DNA of 5,806 nucleotides, taken from contig JAADGB010000039.1 of the NCBI GenBank assembly GCA_013152575.1, positions 1 through 5,806 on the forward strand, in the 5' to 3' direction. The DNA is from Thermoproteota archaeon. Lineage in GTDB: Archaea > Thermoproteota > Thermoprotei_A > Sulfolobales > Acidilobaceae. A model generated the notes under the pieces. That model was given only the letters and a program-made list of their open reading frames with translations, was not told where the DNA came from and did not search any database. Each line of letters opens with the position of its first letter. Position 1 is the first letter of the stretch. Shown in pieces: positions 1-5,216 of the stretch. Position numbers and translations under genes: made by a program.

Positions 1-66
1 AAGGCGGCTCTCAAGTATATCGCTGAGCTGGCATGGGATATCTACAAAGCCAGGGATAGGGATTAG
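1..66 (+). CDS. 3' end of an unidentified gene (partial)
   Basis: Frame 1 is open from the first base to a TAG at 64-66 and gives 21 residues, KAALKYIAELAWDIYKARDRD. The stretch looks like a natural protein C-terminus: an amphipathic helix with alternating hydrophobic and charged residues, ending in a polar basic/acidic tail. The 5' part lies outside the window. I do not recognise the family, and 21 residues are too few to assign one. A competing frame (bases 2-109) is also open, but its product is rich in Ser, Arg and Gly and looks less protein-like. The gene runs in the same direction as the ligase but is separated from it by 173 bp, so it probably belongs to a different transcription unit. 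Confidence 0.5.
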   Translation, partial: KAALKYIAELAWDIYKARDRD

Positions 67-100
67 GAAGAGGCTCAGAACTCTACTCTACCGCATCCCT

Positions 101-126
101 GAGACCTAACGGACTTGCCGGGTCTC
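101..126 (+). other. Inverted repeat / possible 3' hairpin after the upstream gene
   Basis: GAGACC at 101-106 is a perfect inverted repeat of GGTCTC at 121-126, with a 14-nt loop. It lies 35 bp after the stop of the partial upstream gene. A second, mutually exclusive pairing is possible: CTCAG at 74-78 with CTGAG at 99-103, which uses bases of the first stem. No T-run follows, so it does not resemble a typical archaeal terminator. It may be a 3'-end RNA structure or chance. Confidence 0.25.
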
Positions 127-159
127 CTCATTGCCAATATACTGGTCTTCTTAGTCGAG

Positions 160-204
160 GGTATAAAGTGTTTCAAGATCAATGCAGGCATTCTGACTTA
201 TAGG
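160..204 (+). promoter_or_regulatory. TATA-like motifs upstream of the DNA ligase gene
   Basis: The 173-bp gap before the ligase contains two A/T-rich motifs of archaeal TATA type: GGTATAAAG near 160-168 and CTTATAG at 198-204. With the usual spacing of about 25 bp they would place transcription starts near 188 and 226. The second would give a short leader that still contains the GGGGAG ribosome site. Which of them is used, if either, cannot be told from sequence. Confidence 0.35.
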
Positions 205-239
205 TTCCCATGATAATAATTCTATAGAAGGGGAGCTAA

Positions 240-2060
240 TTGGCCGACTTAGAATTTCGTATTGTAGCTGAGACGTTTGATTCTATGGAGCGAATAACGT
301 CTAGGACACAGCTGACGCTACTCCTAGTCCGTTTATTCAAGGAGACGCCGCCTGAAGTCATAGACAAGATAGTCTACCTCATACAAGGTAAACTGGGGCC
401 GGAATGGAAAGATATACCGGAGCTAGGTGTAGGAGAGAAGATGTTGATCAAGGCGATTGCACTCGCCTTCAAGGTCAATGAGGACAGGGTTGTGAAACTC
501 TACAGGGAGTTAGGAGACTTGGGAAGAGTCGCCGAGAGGTTGTGTAGCGAGTACCGGTCCAAGCTTAAGGGGGCCGGGCAAGGCCTCCTAGCATTCATGG
601 GTGGTACTGAGGAAGCCAAGCTGACTGTATCGAGAGTCTACGAGAGCTTATACAAGATTGCTAGTGCGCAGGGAGAGGGGAGCAGGGACCTAAAACTAAG
701 GATACTTGCTGGTTTGCTAGCAGACGCCAAGCCCCTCGAAGCCAGGTATATTGTAAGGTTCATAGAGGGCCGTCTCAGAGTGGGAATAGGTGATGCAACA
801 GTCCTAGATGCACTAGCCACAGCGTTTGGCGGAGGAGTTCATGCAAGAGAGGTGATAGAGCGTGCCTACAACCTCCGTGCAGATCTCGGTCTGATAGCGA
901 GGATCGTCGTTGAGAAGGGAATTGAAGCGTTGAGGGAGGTTAGACCGAGCGTAGGAACCCCGATAAGACCAATGCTGGCTGAGAGAGGAAGGGACCCAGC
1001 TGAAATACTTAGGAAAGTTGGTGGAAGGGCGCTGGTCGAGTACAAGTACGACGGGGAACGCGGACAGATCCACAAGAAGGGCGATACAGTATACATATTC
1101 TCGAGGAGGCTTGAGAACATCACCTCGATGTACCCTGACGTTGTAGAGATGGTAAAGAAGCATGTGAAAGCGGATGAGGCAATAATCGAGGGGGAGATTG
1201 TCGCAATTGACCCCGAGACACTCGAACTCAGACCCTTCCAGGAGCTAATGCAAAGGAAGAGGAAATATGACATACATAAGATAATGAAAGAGGTTCCTGT
1301 TGCCGTCTTCTTATTCGATATAGTGTTAAGGGATGGTCAAGACTTAACGATGAAGCCACTACTCGAGAGGCGTAAGAACCTGGAGGAGATAATTGAGAAA
1401 AGCGACACATTCACGCTTGCGACATCGATGATAACCAGTGATCCCGACGAGCTCTGGAACTTCTTCCTCAAGGCTATCGAGGAGGGCTCGGAGGGAGTAA
1501 TGGTCAAGGCAGTGCACGATCAGAGCATCTACAGGGCTGGTATAAGGGGCTGGCTATGGGTGAAGCTCAAGAAGGACTACAAGAGCGAGATGACTGACAC
1601 CGTGGACCTCGTGGTAGTAGGCGCATTCTATGGTAAGGGTAAGCGTGGAGGTAAGCTGAGCAGTCTGCTAATGGCCGCTTACAACCCAGATACAGACACC
1701 TTCAGAACAGTCTGCAAAGTGGCGACAGGGTTCACTGACGAGGAGCTAGAGAGAATGCAGGATATGCTGAAAGAATACATTATCCCCCATAAGCATCCAC
1801 GCGTCGATTCAAGGCTGACTCCCGACGTGTGGCTCGAGCCCAAAATAGTAGCTGAGATCCTGGGCGCGGAGTTGACCCTATCACCAATGCATACATGCTG
1901 CTTGGGCAATGTGAGGCCGGGGGTTGGCATATCTATAAGGTTCCCAAGATTCATTAGGTGGAGGCCTGATAAGGCGCCAGAGGATGCAACCACGGAAGAG
2001 GAGCTATATGAGATGTACAGGCGACAGTTGAGGAAGGTTGAGGAGGAAGTCAAAGCGTAG
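240..2060 (+). CDS. lig: ATP-dependent DNA ligase (archaeal DNA ligase I type)
   Basis: The product seals nicks with a 5' phosphate next to a 3' hydroxyl, joining Okazaki fragments and finishing excision repair. It has 606 residues, typical for archaeal ligases. The order is an N-terminal helical DNA-binding domain (about 1-235), an adenylation domain (about 240-445) and a C-terminal OB fold. Visible motifs are RPMLAE (243-248), KYDGER with the AMP-accepting Lys269, SRRLENIT (288-295), EGEIVAID with Glu319, FLFD (357-360), EGVMVK ending at Lys423, WLWVKLKKDY (438-447) and IRFPRFIRWR (566-575). The TTG start at 240 is favoured because residues 4-19 match the N-terminus of Sulfolobus ligase and GGGGAG (230-235) lies 4 nt upstream; the next Met is residue 16. 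Some related crenarchaeal ligases also accept ADP or GTP, which sequence alone does not settle. Its last codons overlap the next gene. Confidence 0.97.
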   Translation: MADLEFRIVAETFDSMERITSRTQLTLLLVRLFKETPPEVIDKIVYLIQGKLGPEWKDIPELGVGEKMLIKAIALAFKVNEDRVVKLYRELGDLGRVAERLCSEYRSKLKGAGQGLLAFMGGTEEAKLTVSRVYESLYKIASAQGEGSRDLKLRILAGLLADAKPLEARYIVRFIEGRLRVGIGDATVLDALATAFGGGVHAREVIERAYNLRADLGLIARIVVEKGIEALREVRPSVGTPIRPMLAERGRDPAEILRKVGGRALVEYKYDGERGQIHKKGDTVYIFSRRLENITSMYPDVVEMVKKHVKADEAIIEGEIVAIDPETLELRPFQELMQRKRKYDIHKIMKEVPVAVFLFDIVLRDGQDLTMKPLLERRKNLEEIIEKSDTFTLATSMITSDPDELWNFFLKAIEEGSEGVMVKAVHDQSIYRAGIRGWLWVKLKKDYKSEMTDTVDLVVVGAFYGKGKRGGKLSSLLMAAYNPDTDTFRTVCKVATGFTDEELERMQDMLKEYIIPHKHPRVDSRLTPDVWLEPKIVAEILGAELTLSPMHTCCLGNVRPGVGISIRFPRFIRWRPDKAPEDATTEEELYEMYRRQLRKVEEEVKA

Positions 2061-2394
2061 AAAGAGGCTGTTAAGGGACCTAGTCAGGCAAAGGGCGGAG
2101 ATACTGTATGGTATAGCCAGAGATGAGGCTAGAAGAGGAAACCTCGAATACGCCTCGAGGCTGGGAAGCCTCATAAAACAATTATCGCAATCAACCGGAG
2201 TACGCCTCCCACGTAGCCTAAAGAGGAATCTGTGCAAGAACTGCAGCCTCCCACTCATACCGGGCGTTACGGCTACGTATAGGTTGAGAAGCCAGGGCAG
2301 GTTTTCCTACATAGTAATTAAGTGTGTTAGATGCGGATGGATTCATAGGAGACCGTACAAGAAGGGTGTCAGTGTTGGAGAGGATAGTAGATAG
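2038..2394 (+). CDS. rnp4: Ribonuclease P protein component 4 (Rpp21/Rpr2 family)
   Basis: This is a protein subunit of RNase P, the ribonucleoprotein that removes 5' leaders from pre-tRNAs; in archaea Rpp21 pairs with Rpp29 on the specificity part of the RNA. The 118-residue product begins with a very basic segment (RRKSKRRKR), then two helices (about 11-55), then a zinc ribbon with two CxxC pairs at Cys66/Cys69 and Cys96/Cys99. The spacing and the phrases LPLIPG and VIKCVRCGW are typical of Rpp21. The TTG start at 2038 puts the first 23 nt inside the end of the ligase gene. GAGGAAGG (2030-2037) abuts this TTG without the usual gap, and another purine box, GAGGAGG (2040-2046), follows it, so the exact start is uncertain. 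No better start lies nearby in frame. Tight overlap suggests co-transcription with the ligase. Confidence 0.92.
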   Translation: MRRKSKRRKRLLRDLVRQRAEILYGIARDEARRGNLEYASRLGSLIKQLSQSTGVRLPRSLKRNLCKNCSLPLIPGVTATYRLRSQGRFSYIVIKCVRCGWIHRRPYKKGVSVGEDSR

Positions 2395-2644
2395 GGTGAA
2401 GAAGGCTCATCACGACTCGCCGGACGTGCTAATAGGGAAGAAGGGCCTGACAGAGGACGTGTTGAAGGAGATAGACAACAGGCTGAAGAAGAAAGAGGTT
2501 GTCAAGGTGAAGATGCTGAGGACAGCAGTAGAGTCTGGAAGGGCTAGAAAGGAGATGGCCAAGAAAGTTGCAAGCCTACTGGGAGCCCGGCTAATGGGGG
2601 TAAGGGGGAGGACGTTCGTCTTATACAGGCCCAAGAAGAAATAG
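2366..2644 (+). CDS. YhbY/CRM-domain RNA-binding protein
   Basis: This is a small single-domain RNA-binding protein of the CRM (YhbY) family. Bacterial YhbY associates with pre-50S ribosomal particles and plant CRM proteins act in intron splicing; the archaeal role is not established. With the start chosen here it has 92 residues. The family GxxG loop appears as GKKG (24-27) within VLIGKKGLTEDVLKEI, followed by a KVKML strand. The C-terminal strand GVRGRTFVLYRPKKK is also typical. The frame stays open upstream to a GTG at 2324, but that would add 14 residues overlapping the Rpp21 zinc ribbon and unlike the family. GTG at 2366 or 2372 fits better, and GTG at 2396, just after the Rpp21 stop, would remove part of helix 1. 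It overlaps Rpp21 by about 29 bp, so the two are probably translated from one mRNA. Confidence 0.88.
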   Translation: MSVLERIVDRVKKAHHDSPDVLIGKKGLTEDVLKEIDNRLKKKEVVKVKMLRTAVESGRARKEMAKKVASLLGARLMGVRGRTFVLYRPKKK

Positions 2645-2653
2645 TGTTTTTAA
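2645..2653 (+). promoter_or_regulatory. Possible TATA box for the S19e gene (or T-rich end of the upstream unit)
   Basis: The A/T stretch TGTTTTTAA follows the stop codon of the YhbY-like gene at once. As a TATA box it would place a transcription start near 2675, giving S19e a leader of about 25 nt that still includes its ribosome site. The run of five T could equally help terminate the upstream transcript, since archaeal termination often uses T-tracts. Both may apply. Confidence 0.4.
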
Positions 2654-2656
2654 TGT

Positions 2657-2676
2657 CCAGCTCCTGCGTTAGCTGG
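2657..2676. repeat. Short dyad CCAGCT-N8-AGCTGG before S19e
   Basis: CCAGCT at 2657-2662 is a perfect inverted repeat of AGCTGG at 2671-2676. It lies between the TATA-like motif and the predicted transcription start of the S19e gene. As DNA this is where an archaeal repressor could block the promoter. As RNA, in read-through from upstream, it would form a 6-bp hairpin with an 8-nt loop. Six base pairs can arise by chance. Confidence 0.35.
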
Positions 2677-2700
2677 TAAGTGGGGAAGGTGGAGTAGGAG

Positions 2701-3159
2701 ATGGTAACTGCACTAGAGGTCCCAGCGGATCTATTGATAAAGAGGGTTGCAGAGAAGCTGAAGAAGTATGAGCAGATCAAGCCGCCGGCATGGGCTTACT
2801 TTGTAAAGACAGGTGTCCACAAGGAGAAGCCCCCGGAGGACCCCGACTGGTGGTATGTAAGGGCGGCTTCAATGCTGAGGAAGATGTATAAGAGTGGAGA
2901 GCCGATCGGAATAGAGACCTTCAGGACCATATACGGTGGTAGGCAGAATAGGGGCTCCGCGCCCGAGCACTTCAGAAAGGGTTCGGGGAGTATAGTAAGG
3001 AAAATACTACAACAGCTGGAGGCAGCTGGACTAGTTGTCAAGGTGCCTGGCAAGGGAAGGACCCTCTCACCAGCGGGTAGGAGTCTTCTCGACAAGACGG
3101 CCAAGGAAATACTCCAGGAACTCGTAAAGGAGAGGAAGGACCTAGAGATCTACCTCTAA
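2701..3159 (+). CDS. rps19e: 30S ribosomal protein S19e (eS19)
   Basis: This is a small-subunit ribosomal protein found in archaea and eukaryotes and absent from bacteria; in eukaryotes it is needed for maturation of the small subunit and sits on its head. The 152-residue product matches the family length of about 150. Recognisable blocks are KPPAWAYFVKTGVHKE (27-42), DPDWWYVRAAS (47-57), YGGRQNRGSAPEHF (78-91) with the following KGSGS, and GRTLSPAGRSLLD (119-131) in the winged-helix region. The ATG at 2701 is preceded by GGTGGAG (2688-2694) at a spacing of 6 nt, and the N-terminus has normal family length, so the start is secure. A 56-bp gap with its own TATA-like motif suggests a separate promoter, although read-through from the lig group is possible. 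Confidence 0.97.
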   Translation: MVTALEVPADLLIKRVAEKLKKYEQIKPPAWAYFVKTGVHKEKPPEDPDWWYVRAASMLRKMYKSGEPIGIETFRTIYGGRQNRGSAPEHFRKGSGSIVRKILQQLEAAGLVVKVPGKGRTLSPAGRSLLDKTAKEILQELVKERKDLEIYL

Positions 3160-3272
3160 TCCTCTCCCAAGCCTAAAACCATAATCCTCTGGTATCCGTG
3201 GTTCTAGACGTAGCTATAGAAGCGGTACTACTCGTCCAGCCGTGTGTATTCGTTCTCCTCTTAGACCCCTCT

Positions 3273-3280
3273 TATTAAAA
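3273..3280 (+). promoter_or_regulatory. TATA box candidate for the PDCD5-L39e-L31e unit
   Basis: TATTAAAA lies 40 bp before the PDCD5 start codon. A start site about 25 bp downstream, near 3300-3303, would give a leader of roughly 20 nt that includes the GGGGTGGG ribosome site at 3307-3314. This is the most convincing promoter candidate in the window, because it sits at the right place in the longest gap between intact genes. The rest of that gap (3160-3272) is mostly pyrimidine-rich, with no gene, tRNA or clear RNA fold that I can see. Confidence 0.5.
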
Positions 3281-3306
3281 CCCTCAACTCCACCGATAAC
3301 GTAAAC

Positions 3307-3314
3307 GGGGTGGG
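3307..3314 (+). promoter_or_regulatory. Ribosome binding site deciding the PDCD5 start
   Basis: GGGGTGGG contains the GGTG core that pairs with the archaeal 16S 3' end. It is 5 nt before GTG 3320 and 11 nt before ATG 3326. The spacing favours the GTG. Confidence 0.55.
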
Positions 3315-3319
3315 TAACA

Positions 3320-3667
3320 GTGAGCATGGACGACAGAGAACTCGAAGAAATTAGGAGGAGGAAGCTGCTGGAGCTGCAGAGACAGCTGGAAGAGGAGGAG
3401 AAGAGGAAGGCTCTTGAAGCCGAGATGAGGGCTAGGAAAGAAGCAATACTAAGGCGTATTCTAACCGATCAGGCAAGAGAGAGGCTGGCCAACATTAGAC
3501 TTGTAAAACCAGAGCTTGCTGAGGCGGCAGAGAATCTCATTATTCAACTCGTGCAGGCTGGCCAGTTAATTCCCCCGGTGACTGATGAACAAGTAAAGGC
3601 TTTATTGCTGAGACTAGACTCTCAGGCCAGGCGAGAGTTCAAGATACGCTTCGAGAGAAAGAAGTAG
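3320..3667 (+). CDS. PDCD5 family protein (archaeal DNA-binding/TFAR19-like protein)
   Basis: This is a small helical protein of the PDCD5/TFAR19 family, universal in archaea and eukaryotes. Archaeal members have been described as DNA-binding; human PDCD5 is tied to apoptosis and to the CCT chaperonin. The archaeal function is not settled. The 115 residues match the family length. The N-terminal third (about 4-48) is a long, highly charged helix rich in Glu, Lys and Arg. The folded core follows, with LTDQARERLANIRLVKPE (48-65) and AENLIIQLVQAGQL (70-83), and the protein ends with SQARREFKIRFERKK. GTG 3320 is preferred to ATG 3326 by ribosome-site spacing; the difference is two residues. It heads a run with L39e and L31e, with 10-bp gaps, which points to a translation-linked or chaperone-linked role. 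Confidence 0.93.
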   Translation: MSMDDRELEEIRRRKLLELQRQLEEEEKRKALEAEMRARKEAILRRILTDQARERLANIRLVKPELAEAAENLIIQLVQAGQLIPPVTDEQVKALLLRLDSQARREFKIRFERKK

Positions 3668-3677
3668 GTGTAGCGGG

Positions 3678-3833
3678 ATGGCAAGGAACAAGCCGCACGC
3701 GAGGAAGCTAAGGCTGGCCAAGGCCTTGAAGATGAACAGGGCTATACCTGCATGGGTTATTATAAAGACTATGAGAAGGGTGACCTTCAACCCGGTAAGG
3801 CGTCACTGGAGGGTAAACAAGCTGAAGAAGTAG
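3678..3833 (+). CDS. rpl39e: 50S ribosomal protein L39e (eL39)
   Basis: This is a very small, strongly basic ribosomal protein, found in archaea and eukaryotes, that lines the lower part of the nascent-peptide exit tunnel. The 51-residue product is the normal family length and is short enough to be missed by simple ORF cut-offs. Its sequence is diagnostic: it starts MARNKPHARKLRLAKALK, has AIPAWVIIKT in the middle (22-31), and ends with RRHWRVNKLKK, the classic L39e tail. The ATG at 3678 has GGTG (3667-3670) at a spacing of 7 nt, which overlaps the last base of the PDCD5 stop codon. The next gene begins 10 bp after the stop. The gene is surely co-transcribed with both neighbours. Confidence 0.97.
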   Translation: MARNKPHARKLRLAKALKMNRAIPAWVIIKTMRRVTFNPVRRHWRVNKLKK

Positions 3834-3840
3834 GGTGGTG
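3834..3840 (+). promoter_or_regulatory. Ribosome binding site deciding the L31e start
   Basis: GGTGGTG follows the L39e stop directly. Its GGTG core at 3834-3837 is 6 nt before GTG 3844. The in-frame GTG triplets at 3835 and 3838 lie inside this site, so they are unlikely to be the start. Confidence 0.55.
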
Positions 3841-3843
3841 GTA

Positions 3844-4185
3844 GTGGCTGAGAAAGAGAAGCTAGTCGAGGCTAGGGTGTACAATGTCAACCTCTCACGA
3901 GTCTACTGGGGTAGGAGGACTAACAGGGCGGATAGAGCTGTCAAGCTACTGAGGGAGTTCGTGAAACGTCACACCAAGGTAGACAGGGTGTTGATCACGA
4001 ACGAGGTCAACAATTACATTTGGAGCAGGGGCCGTGAGAAGCCGCCTAGAAGGATCTCCGTGCTAGTAAAGATAGTTGAGAAGGCTGAAGAAGAAGAGGA
4101 AGAGGAGAAGATAAAAGAGGCGAGAGTATACCTGGCGCCGAAGAAGTTCAAGCCCGGCAAGGTCGAGTTAGCGGCGAAGAAGTAG
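3844..4185 (+). CDS. rpl31e: 50S ribosomal protein L31e (eL31)
   Basis: This large-subunit protein, found in archaea and eukaryotes, sits at the rim of the peptide exit tunnel, near the docking sites for targeting factors and ribosome-bound chaperones. The 113-residue product carries the family core: RVYNVNLSRVYWGRRTNRADRA (within 11-32), LLREFVKRHTK and VLITNEVNNYIWSRGREKPPRRISV (within 49-73). After the core there is a run of seven glutamates (82-88), then a C-terminal tail KKFKPGKVELAAKK. Archaeal L31e proteins are often 85-100 residues, so the acidic linker and tail make this one somewhat long. The start at GTG 3844 is chosen because the two upstream in-frame GTGs form part of the ribosome site; using them would add three residues. 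It is the third gene of the PDCD5-L39e-L31e run. Confidence 0.95.
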   Translation: MAEKEKLVEARVYNVNLSRVYWGRRTNRADRAVKLLREFVKRHTKVDRVLITNEVNNYIWSRGREKPPRRISVLVKIVEKAEEEEEEEKIKEARVYLAPKKFKPGKVELAAKK

Positions 4186-4190
4186 ACATA

Positions 4191-4200
4191 GTTAATATAC
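4191..4200 (+). promoter_or_regulatory. TATA box candidate upstream of aIF6
   Basis: GTTAATATAC lies 67-76 bp before the aIF6 ATG in an 81-bp gap. It is a good A/T-rich archaeal TATA candidate, with a predicted transcription start near 4220-4225 and a leader of about 45 nt. Whether aIF6 has its own promoter or is read through from L31e cannot be told from sequence. Confidence 0.4.
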
Positions 4201-4266
4201 TATGCTGAATAAGGCCTTTTACGTCGCTCCACTAACTTGTTAACAGGTAGTGAGTGGTGCAGTAGT

Positions 4267-4953
4267 ATGGTGAAATTCGAAGTACAGACGCTGAGTATAA
4301 TGGGCAACTCCAATGTTGGAGTGTACATTTTCGCTACCGACTCATACGTGCTAGTACCTAAAGGCATAGACCCTGAGAAGAAGAATATCATAGCGGAAGT
4401 CTTCAAACTAGATCCCATCGAGGTTACTATCGCGGGCACCCGGCTAATCGGTGTCCTGGTGGGAGGCAACGATAAGGGTCTCCTTGTTCCTACGAACATT
4501 GAAGATGACGAGTTGAGATTGTTAAAGAAGAGCCTTGGCGACAGTGTGATAGTTGAAACACTGCCATCGAGGAATAACGCTATTGGAAACCTTATCGCGG
4601 CCAACTCCAAAGCAGCACTCGTCTACCCCGAGCTCGAGAAGAGTGCCTTGAAGATTATACGTGACACTCTCGACGTCGAGGTTTTCGAGAGGCCGATTGC
4701 GGGAGTATCGACTGTGGGCAGCGTTGTCGCTGTTACCGGGAGGGGAGGCTTGGTCCACCCTGATGCCACTGAGGAAGAGGTTAAGTTTTTGTCTGATACT
4801 TTCGGGGTCCCCTTCCTAACCGGAACGGTTAATTTTGGCGTTGCCTTCGTGAGAACAGGATTGGCGGCGAACTCGTGGGGGGCCATAGTAGGGGAAGAAA
4901 CAAGTGGCCCTGAGATAGCCCGTATCCAGATGGCCCTGGGAGGTGGTGAGTGA
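4267..4953 (+). CDS. eif6: Translation initiation factor 6 (aIF6), ribosome anti-association factor
   Basis: aIF6 binds the large ribosomal subunit on its inter-subunit face and prevents early joining with the small subunit; the eukaryotic homologue eIF6 also takes part in 60S maturation. The 228-residue product is the exact size usual in archaea. It shows the five-fold pentein repeat pattern through the related segments GNSNVGVYIFAT (13-24), VGGNDKGLLVP (65-75), NAIGNLIAANSKAALVYP (104-121), GSVVAVTGRGGLVHP (151-165) and GLAANSWGAIVGEETSGPE (198-216). The frame is open further upstream to a TTG at 4237, but ATG 4267 is favoured: it has GGTG (4256-4259) at 7 nt and gives the standard MVKFEVQTLSIMGNSNVG N-terminus. 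The C-terminal GGG codons double as the ribosome site of the next gene. Confidence 0.97.
   Translation: MVKFEVQTLSIMGNSNVGVYIFATDSYVLVPKGIDPEKKNIIAEVFKLDPIEVTIAGTRLIGVLVGGNDKGLLVPTNIEDDELRLLKKSLGDSVIVETLPSRNNAIGNLIAANSKAALVYPELEKSALKIIRDTLDVEVFERPIAGVSTVGSVVAVTGRGGLVHPDATEEEVKFLSDTFGVPFLTGTVNFGVAFVRTGLAANSWGAIVGEETSGPEIARIQMALGGGE
4939..4945 (+). promoter_or_regulatory. Strong ribosome binding site for L20a inside aIF6
   Basis: GGAGGTG is a full-length match to the archaeal Shine-Dalgarno core. It is encoded within the last Gly codons of aIF6 and lies 7 nt before ATG 4953. It decides ATG 4953 over GTG 4950. Confidence 0.7.
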
Positions 4954-5216
4954 TGTCGGATGTCAAGATATACCTGGTAAGCGGGGAGATGATGCTGTCA
5001 CACGACAGGTTCCCCGAGTGGAGGAAGTTTAGCATCTATGTTAGGGCAGTAAAGCCCGAGGACGCTATTGAAAAGGTTTACAGTGACCTGGGTAGCAGGC
5101 ACAAGCTCAAACGCTACCATATCAAGATAAAGGAGGTAAAGGAAGTAAGCCTTGATGAGGTAGACGACCTGAGAGTAGTGCGTCTATCAATGTTAACCAA
5201 ATGGGTGAAGCCCTAG
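4953..5216 (+). CDS. rpl18a: 50S ribosomal protein L20a (LX, eL20/L18Ae family)
   Basis: This is the archaeal large-subunit protein once called LX, related to one half of eukaryotic L18a/eL20. The 87-residue product has a typical beta-alpha-beta unit: the N-terminal strand KIYLVSGEM (5-13), then RKFSIYVRAVKPEDAIEKVYSDLGSRHK (within 24-51), the family hallmark, then HIKIKEVKEV (56-65). The final 20 residues form a short charged tail. The start codon overlaps the aIF6 stop by one base (TGATG), which suggests translational coupling. The gene is followed by prefoldin alpha with the same kind of overlap. Assignment is firm from the GSRHKLKR motif and the neighbours. Confidence 0.94.
   Translation: MSDVKIYLVSGEMMLSHDRFPEWRKFSIYVRAVKPEDAIEKVYSDLGSRHKLKRYHIKIKEVKEVSLDEVDDLRVVRLSMLTKWVKP
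5203..5208 (+). promoter_or_regulatory. Ribosome binding site deciding the prefoldin alpha start
   Basis: GGGTGA is a close Shine-Dalgarno match, 7 nt before GTG 5216. The competing ATG at 5201-5203 overlaps this site and has no purine-rich box of its own upstream, so GTG is preferred. Confidence 0.6.

Noticed and set aside
75..131. Possible C/D box sRNA on the minus strand, with an ATGAGGA C-like box and a CTGA D box 57 nt apart.
   Set aside because: The length fits, but the C box departs from RTGATGA and no acceptable internal D' and C' boxes were seen. The match is too weak to annotate.
866..1273. Long minus-strand open frame opposite the ligase, plus similar ones at 1679-2053 and 813-1163.
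   Set aside because: These are shadows of the ligase reading frame. Their products have low-complexity Ser/Leu-rich composition, no recognisable domain and no ribosome site.
2324..2365. Upstream extension of the YhbY-like protein to GTG 2324.
   Set aside because: The extra 14 residues come from reading the Rpp21 zinc-ribbon codons in another frame and do not match the family N-terminus.
3202..3221. TTCTA/TAGAA inverted repeat around TAGCTA in the gap before PDCD5.
   Set aside because: Only five base pairs, A/T-rich, far from the promoter and without a T-run. It is within what chance would give.
4200..4610. Minus-strand open frame of 136 codons opposite aIF6.
   Set aside because: It is antisense to a firmly identified aIF6 gene, with no family resemblance and no promoter or ribosome site seen. 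It is best explained as a shadow frame.
5152..5172. TTGATGA followed 10 nt later by CTGA, resembling the C and D' boxes of a guide RNA.
   Set aside because: It lies within the L20a coding sequence (Asp-Glu-rich codons explain it), and no second C'/D pair follows at suitable spacing.
5201..5215. ATG 5201 as the start of prefoldin alpha.
   Set aside because: It has no ribosome site of its own and overlaps the GGGTGA that suits GTG 5216, which also repeats the one-base overlap seen at the previous junction.
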